A stretch of 64,000 nucleotides of DNA, taken from Sedimenticola thiotaurini (GTDB taxonomy: Bacteria > Pseudomonadota > Gammaproteobacteria > Chromatiales > Chromatiaceae). The stretch covers positions 1 through 64,000 of the forward strand of contig NZ_CP011412.1 of NCBI RefSeq assembly GCF_001007875.1, written 5' to 3'. Made by a program: the position numbers and the translations under genes. The notes below the pieces were generated by a model. The model made no database searches, had not been told where the DNA came from, and worked only from the letters and a program-made list of their open reading frames with translations. Of the stretch, positions 45,824 through 55,759 are shown in pieces (the first letter of the stretch is position 1; the number at the start of each line of letters is the position of its first letter).

Positions 45824-46953
45824 AATATGTCGACGAGTTCCGTGCCAAAGCGACAGCGCAGAAACTCGCCCGGGCGATCAGCGCCGAAGCGCGTCCGGAG
45901 CGCGGCTACAACCTGATGGAGTTCTGCGGCGGCCATACCCATGCCATTTTCCGTTACGGTGTCCAGGATCTGCTGCCGGACAATGTGCGACTGGTGCATG
46001 GCCCCGGCTGTCCGGTCTGCGTTCTGCCGATTGCCCGTATCGACATGGCCATCGCCATGGCCGAGCAGCACGGTGTCACGCTCTGCTCCTACGGGGACAT
46101 GTTGCGGGTGCCCGCTTCCCAGCGCAAAAGCCTGCTGAAGGCGAAAGCGGGGGGCGCGGACATACGCATGGTCTACTCCACCCAGGACGCCCTCAACATC
46201 GCCCGCAAACAGCCGGATAAGCAGGTGGTCTTTTTCGCCATCGGCTTCGAAACCACCACACCGCCTACCGCCGTCGCCATCAAGCAGGCCCAGGCCATGG
46301 GATTGGAGAATTTCTCCGTTTTCTGTAACCACGTCCTGACCCCCGCCGCCATCCAGAACATCCTGGAGTCGCCGGAAGTACGGGAGCTGGGTACAGTCTC
46401 CATCGACGGTTTTCTCGGTCCCTCCCATGTCAGTTCCATCATCGGCAGCCAGCCCTACGAGTTCTTTGCCGAGGAGTTCCAGCGTCCGGTGGTGATCGCC
46501 GGTTTTGAACCGCTGGATGTGATGCAGTCGATCCTGATGCTGGTGCGCCAGCTCAACGCCGGGCGGCACGACGTGGAGAATGAGTACACCCGGGTCGTAT
46601 CACCCGAGGGCAATATCAAGGCGAAACGACTGGTGGCGGAGATCTTTGAGCTGCGTCGCTCCTTCGAATGGCGTGGCCTCGGCTTGGTGCCCTACAGCGC
46701 CCTGCGCATCAAGAAACCGTTTGCCGAATTTGATGCGGAGTTGCGCTTCCCGGTGGAGGAGGTGCAGGCCAACGACGTCAAGGGGTGCGAGTGTCCCGCC
46801 ATCCTGCGTGGGGTGAAGCGACCCACCGACTGTAAACTGTTCGGCACCGTCTGCACCCCGGAGAACCCCATGGGCTCCTGCATGGTCAGCTCCGAAGGAG
46901 CCTGTGCCGCCTACTGGACCTACGGTCGGTTTCGTGAGCAGGCGGCCTCGTGA
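45820..46953 (+). CDS. hypD: Hydrogenase maturation protein HypD
   Basis: A 377-residue protein with a 4Fe-4S cluster. It binds the Fe(CN)2CO unit together with HypC. Typical stretches are LMEFCGGHTHAIFRYGV, VHGPGCPVCVLP and, near the end, CECPAILRGVKRPTDCKLFGTVCTPENPMGSCMVSSEGACAAYW, which holds the cysteines for the cluster. Coupled to hypC by the four-base ATGA overlap. Length is normal. Confidence 0.96.
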   Translation: MKYVDEFRAKATAQKLARAISAEARPERGYNLMEFCGGHTHAIFRYGVQDLLPDNVRLVHGPGCPVCVLPIARIDMAIAMAEQHGVTLCSYGDMLRVPASQRKSLLKAKAGGADIRMVYSTQDALNIARKQPDKQVVFFAIGFETTTPPTAVAIKQAQAMGLENFSVFCNHVLTPAAIQNILESPEVRELGTVSIDGFLGPSHVSSIIGSQPYEFFAEEFQRPVVIAGFEPLDVMQSILMLVRQLNAGRHDVENEYTRVVSPEGNIKAKRLVAEIFELRRSFEWRGLGLVPYSALRIKKPFAEFDAELRFPVEEVQANDVKGCECPAILRGVKRPTDCKLFGTVCTPENPMGSCMVSSEGACAAYWTYGRFREQAAS

Positions 46954-47076
46954 GAGTTGCAGGGTGGGCTCGGCCGGTGTCCACCGGATGATCCCGGAAG
47001 AGCGGAACAAAGCGAGATGGGAAACCGCACAACCCATCGTGATTAGAAAAATAATCAAGAGGATTTGGCCAAGCGC

Positions 47077-48120
47077 ATGAACAAAAAACGCTACACCAGT
47101 CGACTGGATCTGAAAAACGGCACTGTGGACATGACCCATGGCAGTGGCGGTCGGGCCATGGCCCAGTTGATCGATGAACTGTTTGTCGGTGCCCTGGACA
47201 ATGAACTGTTGCGCCAGGGTAATGATCAGGCGATTTTTGAGGTGCCACCGGGGCGCATGGTGATGAGCGTGGATGGACACGTGATATCACCGCTGTTTTT
47301 CCCAGGTGGTGATATCGGTTCCCTCTCGGTGCACGGCACGGTCAACGATGTGGCCATGTCGGGTGCCCGGCCGCTCTACCTGTCGGCCGGCTTTATCTTG
47401 GAAGAGGGGTTCCCCCTGGCTGATCTGAAACGCATCGTGGAGAGCATGGCGGGCGCGGCCAATGCGGCCGGTGTGCCGGTGGTTACCGGTGATACCAAGG
47501 TGGTGGAGAAGGGTAAAGGTGACGGTGTCTTCATCACCACCACCGGCATCGGTGTGGTGCCGGAGGGGATCAATATCTCTGGTGATCTGGCCCGGCCCGG
47601 TGACCGGATTCTGCTCTCCGGCAGCATCGGTGACCACGGCGTGGCGATCATGTCGAAGCGGGAGAACCTCAGCTTTGAAACCGCTGTTGAGTCGGACTCC
47701 CAGGCGCTGCACGACCTGGTGGCGGATATGGTGGCGGCGGTGCCGGCCATTCACTGTCTGCGCGATCCGACCCGCGGTGGATTGGCCACCACCCTGAACG
47801 AGATCGCCCGGCAATCGGGGGTCGGCATGCAGTTGCAGGAGGAGGCCATCCCGATGAAGCCGGAGGTCCATGCCGCCTGTGAACTGCTGGGACTCGACCC
47901 CCTTTACGTGGCTAATGAAGGGAAGCTGATCGCCATCTGCCCAGCCCGGGAAGCGGAGCGGTTGCTGGCGGTGATGCGTGCCCACCCCAAAGGGGCCGAG
48001 GCCGCCATCATCGGCGAAGTGATCGAGGATGAGCACAACTTTATCCAGATGGAGACCAGTTTTGGTGGCAGCCGGGTTGTGGACTGGCTGGCCGGTGAAC
48101 AGTTACCAAGAATCTGCTGA
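47077..48120 (+). CDS. hypE: Hydrogenase maturation protein HypE
   Basis: A PurM-like enzyme that dehydrates the thiocarboxamide on its C-terminal cysteine to give the cyanide ligand. DMTHGSGGRAMAQLIDEL is the opening, and the protein ends in LPRIC, the required C-terminal cysteine after the PRI motif. DPTRGGLATTLNEIA is the ATP-binding stretch. ATG 47077 is chosen; a TTG twelve bases earlier is the other option, and the ribosome site AAGAGGA lies between the two spacings. HypF, which supplies the carbamoyl group, is not present in the cluster or the window. Confidence 0.95.
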   Translation: MNKKRYTSRLDLKNGTVDMTHGSGGRAMAQLIDELFVGALDNELLRQGNDQAIFEVPPGRMVMSVDGHVISPLFFPGGDIGSLSVHGTVNDVAMSGARPLYLSAGFILEEGFPLADLKRIVESMAGAANAAGVPVVTGDTKVVEKGKGDGVFITTTGIGVVPEGINISGDLARPGDRILLSGSIGDHGVAIMSKRENLSFETAVESDSQALHDLVADMVAAVPAIHCLRDPTRGGLATTLNEIARQSGVGMQLQEEAIPMKPEVHAACELLGLDPLYVANEGKLIAICPAREAERLLAVMRAHPKGAEAAIIGEVIEDEHNFIQMETSFGGSRVVDWLAGEQLPRIC

Positions 48121-48126
48121 TCGGGA

Positions 48127-49839
48127 ATGCCTATGAAGATCCTGTTGTTAAGCCACGCCTTCAACAGCCTGAGCCAGCGGCTGCATATCGAACTCAAGCG
48201 GCGCGGTCACCAGGTCTCGGTGGAGTTTGATATTAACGATGCGGTGACCCAGCAGGCGGTGGAGCTGTTCCAGCCTGATCTGATTGTGGCGCCGTTTCTC
48301 AAACGCGCCATCCCGGAAACGATCTGGCGTCACCACACCTGCCTGATCGTGCACCCCGGTATCAAGGGTGACCGGGGGCCATCGGCGCTGGACTGGGCCA
48401 TCCTCCGGGGTGAACCGGAGTGGGGTGTCACCGTGTTGCAGGCCAACGCCGAGATGGATGCGGGCGACATCTGGGCCACGGTCAACTTCCCCATGCGCGC
48501 CGTCAGCAAGGCGAGCCTGTATCGCAACGAAGTGACCGAGGCGGCGTTACAGGGCGTGCTGCTGGCGGTGGAGCGAATGGGTCAGGAATCGTTCAACCCC
48601 GAACCCCTGGACTACAGTCGGCCCGATGTGAAGGGCTGTCTGCGGCCATTGATGAGCCAGGCGGACCGGCGTATCGACTGGCAGCAGGACAGTACCGAAA
48701 CCGTCTTGCGCAAGATCCGCAGCGCCGATGGTTTTCCCGGTGTGCGGGATGAGATCCTGGGACAGGAGGTGATGCTTTACGATGCCCACCCGGCCGCCGG
48801 ACTGCGGGGTGAGCCGGGCAGCCTGCTGGGTCGCAGTGGTCAGGCGATCTGCCGGGCAACGCTGGACGGCGCGGTCTGGATAGGACACCTGCGGGACAAA
48901 CAGGGTCCCCATCCATTCAAACTGCCGGCGATGCGGGTGCTGGGTGATCGGGTGGCCGATCTACCGGAGCTTGCCGACGGTTACAGCGATATAGGTTACG
49001 AAGAGCGGGGCCGGGTCGGTTATCTGCACTTTCCGTTCTACAACGGTGCCATGAGTACCGAGCAGTGCAACCGGTTACGTGAGGCCTATGTGCAGGCCCG
49101 GGGCCGGGACACCCGGGTGATCGTGTTGATGGGGGGACCGGATTTCTGGTCCAACGGCATCCACCTGAACAGTATCGAAGCGGCCGAGAGCCCGGCCGAT
49201 GAGTCCTGGGCCAATATCAACGCCATCAACGACCTGGCCCGGGAGATCATCACCACCGAAACCCATCTCACGGTGTCGGCCCTGCGGGGCAATGCCGGCG
49301 CCGGTGGGGTATTCCTGGCCCGGGCGGCGGACCAGGTCTGGGCACGGGATGGCGTGGTACTCAATCCCCACTACAAGGACATGGGCAACCTGTACGGCTC
49401 CGAATACTGGACCTATCTGCTGCCCAAGCGGGTAGGCGCGGAACGGGCCCGACGCATCACCCAGGGACGCCTGCCCATGGGCACCGATGAGGCGTGTGAA
49501 CTGGGTCTGCTGGATGATCATTTTGGCCAGGACAGCGGCCACTTTCTGGAACAGCTGCGACAGCGCGCCGACGCCCTGGCCGAGGGGGGGGATTTCGATC
49601 AGCTTTTGCAACGTAAGGTGCAGGCGCGTCACGCCGATGAGTTGGAGAAGCCCCTGGAGGCCTATCGCCAGGAGGAGCTGGAGCGGATGAATCTGAACTT
49701 CTATGGTTTTGATCCCAGCTATCATGTGGCCCGTTACAACTTTGTCTACAAGGTGCCCAAGTCCCGCACACCGGTGACCATTGCGGAGCACCGGGACCTG
49801 TCCCGACGTTCTAACCCGGACTGGAGTAAGGCGTCATGA
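48127..49839 (+). CDS. hypX: Hydrogenase maturation protein HypX (HoxX)
   Basis: A 570-residue protein joining two enzyme types. Residues 1-270 are a formyl-tetrahydrofolate transferase (IVAPFLKRAIPETIWRHH, VHPGIKGDRGPSALDWAIL, MDAGDIWATV). Residues 280-560 are enoyl-CoA hydratase/isomerase-like (VLMGGPDFWSNGIHLN, SALRGNAGAGGVFLARAADQVWARDGVVLNPHYKDMGNLYGSE). HypX makes the CO ligand of the active site from formyl-THF under air, so its presence points to hydrogenases made aerobically. It begins seven bases after hypE and its stop overlaps the hoxA start. Confidence 0.93.
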   Translation: MPMKILLLSHAFNSLSQRLHIELKRRGHQVSVEFDINDAVTQQAVELFQPDLIVAPFLKRAIPETIWRHHTCLIVHPGIKGDRGPSALDWAILRGEPEWGVTVLQANAEMDAGDIWATVNFPMRAVSKASLYRNEVTEAALQGVLLAVERMGQESFNPEPLDYSRPDVKGCLRPLMSQADRRIDWQQDSTETVLRKIRSADGFPGVRDEILGQEVMLYDAHPAAGLRGEPGSLLGRSGQAICRATLDGAVWIGHLRDKQGPHPFKLPAMRVLGDRVADLPELADGYSDIGYEERGRVGYLHFPFYNGAMSTEQCNRLREAYVQARGRDTRVIVLMGGPDFWSNGIHLNSIEAAESPADESWANINAINDLAREIITTETHLTVSALRGNAGAGGVFLARAADQVWARDGVVLNPHYKDMGNLYGSEYWTYLLPKRVGAERARRITQGRLPMGTDEACELGLLDDHFGQDSGHFLEQLRQRADALAEGGDFDQLLQRKVQARHADELEKPLEAYRQEELERMNLNFYGFDPSYHVARYNFVYKVPKSRTPVTIAEHRDLSRRSNPDWSKAS

Positions 49840-51332
49840 ACAGGAAAGCAACCCTGCTGATCGTGGATGACGAAGTACGTGGTCTGGAGGCGCTGGTGCG
49901 TATCCTGGATGATGACTTCGATGTCAAGACCGCCACCAACGCCCGGGATGCGGAAGAGATCCTGGAACGGGAGTGGGTCAACATCGTGCTCTGTGACCAG
50001 CGCATGCCGGAGACCACCGGGGTGGAGTTCCTGACCAAGGTGCGGCAGCAGTGGCCGGACGTGGTGCGCATGATCCTGTCCGGCTACACCGACGCCGAGG
50101 ATATTATCCAGGGGGTTAATGAGGCGGGCATCTATCAATACATCACCAAACCGTGGCACCCGGACAGCCTGCTGCTGACCCTGAAGAACGCCGCCCACCT
50201 GTTTCACCTGCAACGGGAGAACGAACTGCTCAATATCGAGCTGAAGCGCAATCCCGATGTGCTGGAACAGAAGGTCAGTGACAAGCGTAAGCAGCTCAAG
50301 CAGCAGCACTCCAGTAACGATGGCATCGTGCGCGCCAAGGGCAGCCCGATGGACAAGGTGTGCGCCAAGGTGAACCGGGTATCACCTTTTGATGTGACGG
50401 TGCTGCTGTCCGGTGAATCGGGCACCGGTAAGGAGCTCTGTGCCCGGGCGCTGCACTACAACAGCCTGCGCGGGGACAAACCGTTCGTGGTGGAGAACTG
50501 CGCGGCCCTGCCGGACGAGCTGCTGGAGAGCGAACTGTTCGGCTACAAGCGCGGCGCCTTCACCGGCGCGGTGGAGGATCGGGCAGGCCTGTTTGAACGG
50601 GCCGATGGCGGGACCATCTTTCTGGATGAGATCGGCGAGGTCTCTCCCGCTTTCCAGGTCAAGCTGCTGCGGGTGCTCCAGGAGGGAGAGATCCGGCCGC
50701 TGGGTTGTGCCCAGCGGCGCAACGTGGATGTGCGCATCATCGCCGCCACCAATAAGGATCTGGAAGTGGAGGTGCGGGCCGGGCGTTTCCGCCAGGATCT
50801 CTACTACCGGCTCTCCACCATTGCTATCCATTTACCGCCGCTGCGGGATCGCAAAATGGATATTCCGCCGATTGCCCACGCCCTGCTGCAATCGGCCATG
50901 CGCTCCCTGAACAAGCAGGTGGAAGGCTTTACCGATGAGGCGCTGGCCTGCATGCAGGCCTATGACTGGCCGGGTAATGTGCGGGAGTTACAGAATGAGA
51001 TACAGCACATGCTGGTGATGAGTGACGAGCCGCTGCTGGGCGCTGATCTGTTGTCGCCCCGGGTGTTGCGGGCGGCGCCCCGGGAGGATGAGGCTCAGCT
51101 GGATATGCTTTCTTCCCTGGATGGCACCCTGAAGGAGCGTATCGAATCGATTGAAGCGCGCATCCTACGGGAATCTTTGATCCGGCACCGCTGGAACAAG
51201 AGCCAGACGGCGCGGGATCTGGGACTGTCGCGGGTCGGCTTGCGCAGCAAGCTGGAGCGCTATGGGCTGGAGCAGACAACCCAGGTGGAAGAGCTGCACG
51301 ATGAGGCCGGTGGGAGTGCAGCCAGCGGTTGA
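49836..51332 (+). CDS. hoxA: NtrC-type response regulator HoxA (HupR)
   Basis: A 498-residue activator of hydrogenase genes. The receiver has D54 ([12 protein letters not shown]). The central AAA+ domain contains Walker [10 protein letters not shown], then GAFTGAVED, the sigma-54 contact motif, and [15 protein letters not shown] as Walker B. The C-terminus is a FIS-type helix-turn-helix ([25 protein letters not shown]). In R. eutropha the unphosphorylated form activates, and the kinase HoxJ reverses this. The intact GAFTGA agrees with the -24/-12 promoter in front of hupK. The start overlaps the hypX stop by four bases. Confidence 0.94.
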   Translation: MNRKATLLIVDDEVRGLEALVRILDDDFDVKTATNARDAEEILEREWVNIVLCDQRMPETTGVEFLTKVRQQWPDVVRMILSGYTDAEDIIQGVNEAGIYQYITKPWHPDSLLLTLKNAAHLFHLQRENELLNIELKRNPDVLEQKVSDKRKQLKQQHSSNDGIVRAKGSPMDKVCAKVNRVSPFDVTVLLSGESGTGKELCARALHYNSLRGDKPFVVENCAALPDELLESELFGYKRGAFTGAVEDRAGLFERADGGTIFLDEIGEVSPAFQVKLLRVLQEGEIRPLGCAQRRNVDVRIIAATNKDLEVEVRAGRFRQDLYYRLSTIAIHLPPLRDRKMDIPPIAHALLQSAMRSLNKQVEGFTDEALACMQAYDWPGNVRELQNEIQHMLVMSDEPLLGADLLSPRVLRAAPREDEAQLDMLSSLDGTLKERIESIEARILRESLIRHRWNKSQTARDLGLSRVGLRSKLERYGLEQTTQVEELHDEAGGSAASG

Positions 51333-51472
51333 CCGCTAGTCCGGTAGCGATTTTTGTAACGGGGTGGACAGGCAGGCAGACGCCTCTGGTGGTGTCGGTC
51401 GGTCCAGCTTTCAATCTCGCCAAGTGGCGGGCCTATGCCGGGTTTATGGAGTGACCCGCAGGAGTGGTTAGC

Positions 51473-52828
51473 ATGGTGATTGATCCTGGCGTCAAGGGCG
51501 CCGACAGCCTGATGTCCCGGCTGGGTTCGGATAATCAGGCACAGGGTTCCAGTGGTGAAGAGGCCTGGATTGAGGTGATCCAGAAGATGGACCTGGTCTA
51601 CGCCGATCTGGTCCATTACCAGGTGGAACTGGAAGAGAAGAACAGCGCGCTGGAGGAGGCACAACGCTTCATTGAGAGCGTGCAGGCCTCCATGACCGAC
51701 GTGCTGATCGTGTGTGATATTCAGGGCCGCATCCAGCAGGCCAATACGGCGCTGGAACGGATTACCGGTCGCACGGCGCGGGCTCTGCTGAACCACTCCT
51801 TCAAGGAGCTGTTTGCCGAATCTTCCCAGGTGCTGGTGGATGGTTTTGCCGACAAGATTCGATCTGAAACCGTGTATGACTGCGAGGTCAATCTGATCAG
51901 TGCCGACGGAACGCCCACGCCCCTGGCCATGAATTGCAGCTCCCGCTATGACCATGAGGGACGGCTGGTGGGTATGGTTTTGATCGGTCGTCCGGTGGGA
52001 GAACTGCGCCGCGCCTACGAAAAATTGCACGCCACCCACAAGGAGCTGAAACAGGCCCAGGAGCAACTGGTTCACTCGGAGAAGATGGCCTCCCTGGGTC
52101 GCCTGGTGGCGGGGGTTGCCCATGAGCTGAACAACCCGATCAGTTTCGTGTTCGGCAACATGCATGCACTGAAGCGCTACGGGGAGCGTATCACCCGCTA
52201 CCTGGATGCGATCCACGCGGGTGTTGACGGTGAAGCGCTGGCGGCGCAACGCCGGGAGTTGAAGATCGATCACATCCTGTCGGATATCGGTTCCCTGATC
52301 GACGGCACACTGGAAGGGGCAGAGCGGGTCAGCAACATTGTGCAGGATCTGCGCCGTTTCTCCGGAAATCAGCAGGAGGATATCAAGCCATTCCGACTGG
52401 CGCCGGTGGTGATAACTGCGGTGGACTGGGTGGTGAAGGCCGCCCGGCGTAAACCGGAGGTGAGACTGGAGATACCGGATGAGCTGCGGGCGGTGGGTAC
52501 CAAGGGTCTGGTTCATCAGATCCTGGTCAACCTGGTACAGAATGCCATCGACGTGATGGAACCGATGGATGATCCCCGGTTGGTGATACGGGGCTGGCAG
52601 GATCGGGATGATGTACACATTGAGGTGCGGGACTTTGGCCCGGGAATTCCCCCGGCAGACCTGATGCGGGTATTCGACCCCTTCTTTACCACCAAGGATG
52701 TGGGTAAAGGGACCGGGTTGGGACTCTACATCAGCTATGGTCTGGCGAATGATCAGGGCGGGTCGCTGGTCGCATCGAATCATGCGGATGGGGGGGCGGT
52801 GTTCACCCTGATCCTGCGTTCGGTATAA
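51473..52828 (+). CDS. hoxJ: PAS-domain histidine kinase HoxJ (HupT)
   Basis: A 451-residue soluble kinase. After a helical part, a PAS domain occupies about residues 65-180 (ASMTDVLIVCDIQGRIQQANTALERITGR). The HisKA segment includes VAGVAHELNNPISFVFGN with phospho-H217, and the ATPase part has QNAIDVMEPMDDPRLVI, DFGPGIPPADLMRVFDPFFTTKDVGKGTGLGL and the closing G boxes. HoxJ phosphorylates HoxA and is kept in check by the H2-bound regulatory hydrogenase HoxBC. ATG 51473 chosen; GTG 51464 adds three residues. Confidence 0.93.
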   Translation: MVIDPGVKGADSLMSRLGSDNQAQGSSGEEAWIEVIQKMDLVYADLVHYQVELEEKNSALEEAQRFIESVQASMTDVLIVCDIQGRIQQANTALERITGRTARALLNHSFKELFAESSQVLVDGFADKIRSETVYDCEVNLISADGTPTPLAMNCSSRYDHEGRLVGMVLIGRPVGELRRAYEKLHATHKELKQAQEQLVHSEKMASLGRLVAGVAHELNNPISFVFGNMHALKRYGERITRYLDAIHAGVDGEALAAQRRELKIDHILSDIGSLIDGTLEGAERVSNIVQDLRRFSGNQQEDIKPFRLAPVVITAVDWVVKAARRKPEVRLEIPDELRAVGTKGLVHQILVNLVQNAIDVMEPMDDPRLVIRGWQDRDDVHIEVRDFGPGIPPADLMRVFDPFFTTKDVGKGTGLGLYISYGLANDQGGSLVASNHADGGAVFTLILRSV

Positions 52829-52967
52829 GGGCTTCCAACGGCTGGTGAACATGGCAGAATGTGCCGCCCTGGAGGGTCGTCAGCAGCAGTCGGACGGCGT
52901 GGGCGGAAAAGTTATCTCTTGAGCGGATTTGAGTCGCTATGAAAACAGTGCTACCGGATAGTGCAAG

Positions 52968-53999
52968 ATGATCAATCAGACATTGGGACAGCAGGCGGGA
53001 TTCAATCTGCTCTGGCTGCAGTCGGGCGGTTGTGGCGGTTGCAGTCTGTCACTGCTCAACGCCGAGTCACCGAATCTGCTGCATACCCTGGAGGGTGCCG
53101 GCATCAACCTGCTGTGGCATCCGATGCTCAGTGAAGAGACAGGCTCCGAGATGGTACGCATCCTGGAGGCGATTCTGGCTGGAGAGATCAGGCTGGATGC
53201 ACTCTGTTTTGAAGGTGCGGTGATGCGTGGCCCCAATGACACCGGGCGGTTTCACATGCTGGCCGGTACCGGTCGCTCCATGCTCGACTGGGTGCAGGAT
53301 CTGGCTGCGGTAGCCGGCTATACCCTGGGTATCGGCACCGGTGCCAGCTTTGGCGGTATCACCGCCGGGGGGGGCAATCCCACCGATGCCTGTGGCCTGC
53401 AGTTTGCCGAAACCGAACGGGGCGGCGTACTGGGGGAGGCGTATCGCTCCATCCGGGGTCTGCCGGTGATCAATGTGGCCGGTTGTCCGACCCATCCCAA
53501 CTGGATCACGGAAACCCTGATGCAGCTGGCCCTGGGGGAGTTCAGTGAAGCGGACCTGGATGAGTGGCAACGGCCGCGCGGTTATGCCGATCACCTGGTG
53601 CATCACGGCTGTCCACGGAACGAATTCTATGAATTCAAGGCGAGTGCCGAGGAGCACTCCCAGCTGGGTTGCATGATGGAGCACATGGGGTGTCTCGGTA
53701 CCCAGGCCCATGCCGACTGCAACACCCGGCTGTGGAATGGTGAAGGCTCCTGCCTGCGTGGTGGCTACGCTTGCATCAACTGTACCGCTCCCGGTTTCCA
53801 GGAGCCGGGGCATCCGTTCCAGGAGACCCCCAAGTTTGCTGGTATCCCGATCGGTCTGCCGACCGATATGCCGAAGGCGTGGTTTGTCGCCCTCGCTTCC
53901 CTCTCCAAGGCCGCCACACCGAACCGGCTGCGTCAGAACGCCGTATCGGACCATATTGTTGTACCTCCACAGACCAGGAAGAAGGGCCGCCATGAGTAA
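52968..53999 (+). CDS. hoxB: Regulatory hydrogenase small subunit HoxB (HupU)
   Basis: A 343-residue iron-sulfur protein without a signal peptide, so it stays in the cytoplasm. LLWLQSGGCGGCSLSLL carries the first cluster cysteines (C22, C25), and later cysteines (GCPTHPNW, HHGCPRNEFYEF, LGCMMEHMGCLG, YACINCTAPGF) hold the three clusters. Unlike energy-generating small subunits it has no twin-arginine leader. With HoxC it senses H2 and signals to HoxJ. It overlaps the hoxC start by eight bases. Confidence 0.94.
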   Translation: MINQTLGQQAGFNLLWLQSGGCGGCSLSLLNAESPNLLHTLEGAGINLLWHPMLSEETGSEMVRILEAILAGEIRLDALCFEGAVMRGPNDTGRFHMLAGTGRSMLDWVQDLAAVAGYTLGIGTGASFGGITAGGGNPTDACGLQFAETERGGVLGEAYRSIRGLPVINVAGCPTHPNWITETLMQLALGEFSEADLDEWQRPRGYADHLVHHGCPRNEFYEFKASAEEHSQLGCMMEHMGCLGTQAHADCNTRLWNGEGSCLRGGYACINCTAPGFQEPGHPFQETPKFAGIPIGLPTDMPKAWFVALASLSKAATPNRLRQNAVSDHIVVPPQTRKKGRHE

Positions 54000-55443
54000 G
54001 CTGATTGTGGGACCCTTTAACCGGGTCGAAGGCGATCTGGAGGTGCAGATCGAAACGGCCGATGGGGTGGTGGAGAAGGCCTGGGTGGTCTCCCCCATGT
54101 ATCGGGGTTTCGAGCAGATCCTGCATGGCAAGGATCCCCGTGACGCGCTGATCTATACACCGCGTATCTGCGGTATCTGTTCAGTTTCCCAGTCCATTGC
54201 AACGGCTGATGCCCTGGCCCGGGCGGGCGGGGTGGAGCGTCCGAAAAATGGCGAGTTGGCACTCAACCTGATCCATGCCTGTGAAAACCTGGCCGATCAC
54301 TTTACCCATTTTTATCTGTTCTTCATGCCCGACTTTGCCCGGGATATCTATCGGGACGAGTCCTGGTTCAGCCCTGTGGCGGAGCGCTTCAAGGCGGTCC
54401 GGGGACGGGCGGCCCCCGATGTGATGCAAGCCCGTGCCGAGTTCATGCACCTGATGGGTATCATGGCCGGCAAGTGGCCCCACACCCTGGGTATTCAGCC
54501 CGGTGGCAGTACCCGAAGTATTGAAACCAAGGAGAAGGTCCGTTTGTTGTCCATCCTTGGTGGATTCCGGCGGTTTCTGGAACAGCGGCTGTTCAACGCG
54601 CCGCTGGAGCAGATGCTGGAGATCGGCGATCAGCAGCAACTGGAGGATTGGTTGGCGGCGGGTGATCCGGCACAGAGTGACTTCCGCCGCCTGTTGCAAC
54701 TCTCCCGGGATCTGCACCTGGATCAACTGGGCAAAACCGACGGCCGCTTCATGAGTTACGGGGTCTACCCGCTGGAGGGAGCGCGCACTTTCCGCGCCGG
54801 CCTCTGGTACCAGGGTGTGGCAGGTGAACTGGATACAACCGGGATTACCGAGGATATCAGCCACAGCTGGATGGAGGGACAGGCCGAACCCCAGCACCCC
54901 TTCCAGGGCGTGACCCTGCCCAGCGGTGACCCGGATAAGGGGTATAGCTGGTGCAAGGCGCCGCGGCTGGATGGGGAGGTGGTGGAAGTGGGGGCTTTGG
55001 CCCGCCAGCTGATCGACGGTCAGCCGTTGGTCAACGACCTGGTGCAGCGCAGTGGCAGCAACGTGCGCAACCGGGTGATCGCCCGTCTGCTGGAGATGCC
55101 CCGGGTGCTGATCGAGATGGAACAGTGGGTGCGCCAGCTGAAGCCTAGCGAGCCCTATTGCAGTGATAGCAGGACAATGCGGGAGGCGGAGGGCGTGGGC
55201 CTGACCGAAGCAGCCCGTGGCAGTCTGGGGCACTGGGTGCGTATCAAGCATGGTCGTATCCTCAATTACCAGATCATCGCCCCGACCACCTGGAACTTTT
55301 CGCCCCGGGATCAACAGGGGATCAGTGGCCCTCTGGAGCAGGCACTGATCGGTGCACCCGTGAGGCAAGGGGAGCGGGAACCGGTGGCGGTGCAACATAT
55401 CGTGCGCTCGTTTGATCCCTGCATGGTCTGTACGGTGCACTAA
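53992..55443 (+). CDS. hoxC: Regulatory hydrogenase large subunit HoxC (HupV)
   Basis: A 483-residue NiFe subunit. The first CxxC is in PRICGICSVSQ (C60, C63) and the second in DPCMVCTVH (C477, C480), which is the end of the protein. It ends right after H483, so it lacks the C-terminal peptide that a maturation protease removes in other large subunits, a known trait of H2 sensors. GRFMSYGVYPLEGARTFRAGLW and the NYQIIAPTTWNFSPRD segment are typical. Partner of HoxB. Confidence 0.95.
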   Translation: MSKLIVGPFNRVEGDLEVQIETADGVVEKAWVVSPMYRGFEQILHGKDPRDALIYTPRICGICSVSQSIATADALARAGGVERPKNGELALNLIHACENLADHFTHFYLFFMPDFARDIYRDESWFSPVAERFKAVRGRAAPDVMQARAEFMHLMGIMAGKWPHTLGIQPGGSTRSIETKEKVRLLSILGGFRRFLEQRLFNAPLEQMLEIGDQQQLEDWLAAGDPAQSDFRRLLQLSRDLHLDQLGKTDGRFMSYGVYPLEGARTFRAGLWYQGVAGELDTTGITEDISHSWMEGQAEPQHPFQGVTLPSGDPDKGYSWCKAPRLDGEVVEVGALARQLIDGQPLVNDLVQRSGSNVRNRVIARLLEMPRVLIEMEQWVRQLKPSEPYCSDSRTMREAEGVGLTEAARGSLGHWVRIKHGRILNYQIIAPTTWNFSPRDQQGISGPLEQALIGAPVRQGEREPVAVQHIVRSFDPCMVCTVH

Positions 55444-55759
55444 TCCGGCTTGCCGAGTACTGTCCAGGACGTATCAAATAACGGCTGCTCTGCATTCCTG
55501 AACTCCATTTAACATGATCACTGTTACGGTCGGTCCAAACTCTGTAATTAGCCTCTGAAATAGTACGGTTAAGCAGGTTTGGCCGGCCCGAGATGGGGTT
55601 TTTTGACCGCTTGTCACCACGGAGCGCCGGTTATCCCCAACCCTCTTGACAGCAGCACGGCTAGCCGCTATAGCATGGGCACACTGTTCCCATTCCCACC
55701 CGATAACATTACATAAGAGATGGAGGATCGGTCGTGTTAAATGGCCGTAGAGCTACATA
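55444..55759. other. Gene-free stretch before the ACT/V4R-like gene
   Basis: About 315 bases. It holds the sigma-70-like promoter at 55646-55674. No terminator for the hydrogenase cluster is obvious. Confidence 0.5.
55646..55674 (+). promoter_or_regulatory. Sigma-70-like promoter
   Basis: TTGACA (perfect -35) and TATAGC (-10) are separated by exactly 17 bases. It lies about 85 bases before the start of the ACT/V4R-like gene, so that gene has its own promoter and need not follow the hydrogenase operon. Confidence 0.7.

Noticed and set aside
51260-52852. Antisense frame of 530 residues opposite hoxJ
   Set aside because: Same codon-shadow effect; the plus-strand gene has all kinase motifs and overlapping real genes cannot both be coding here.
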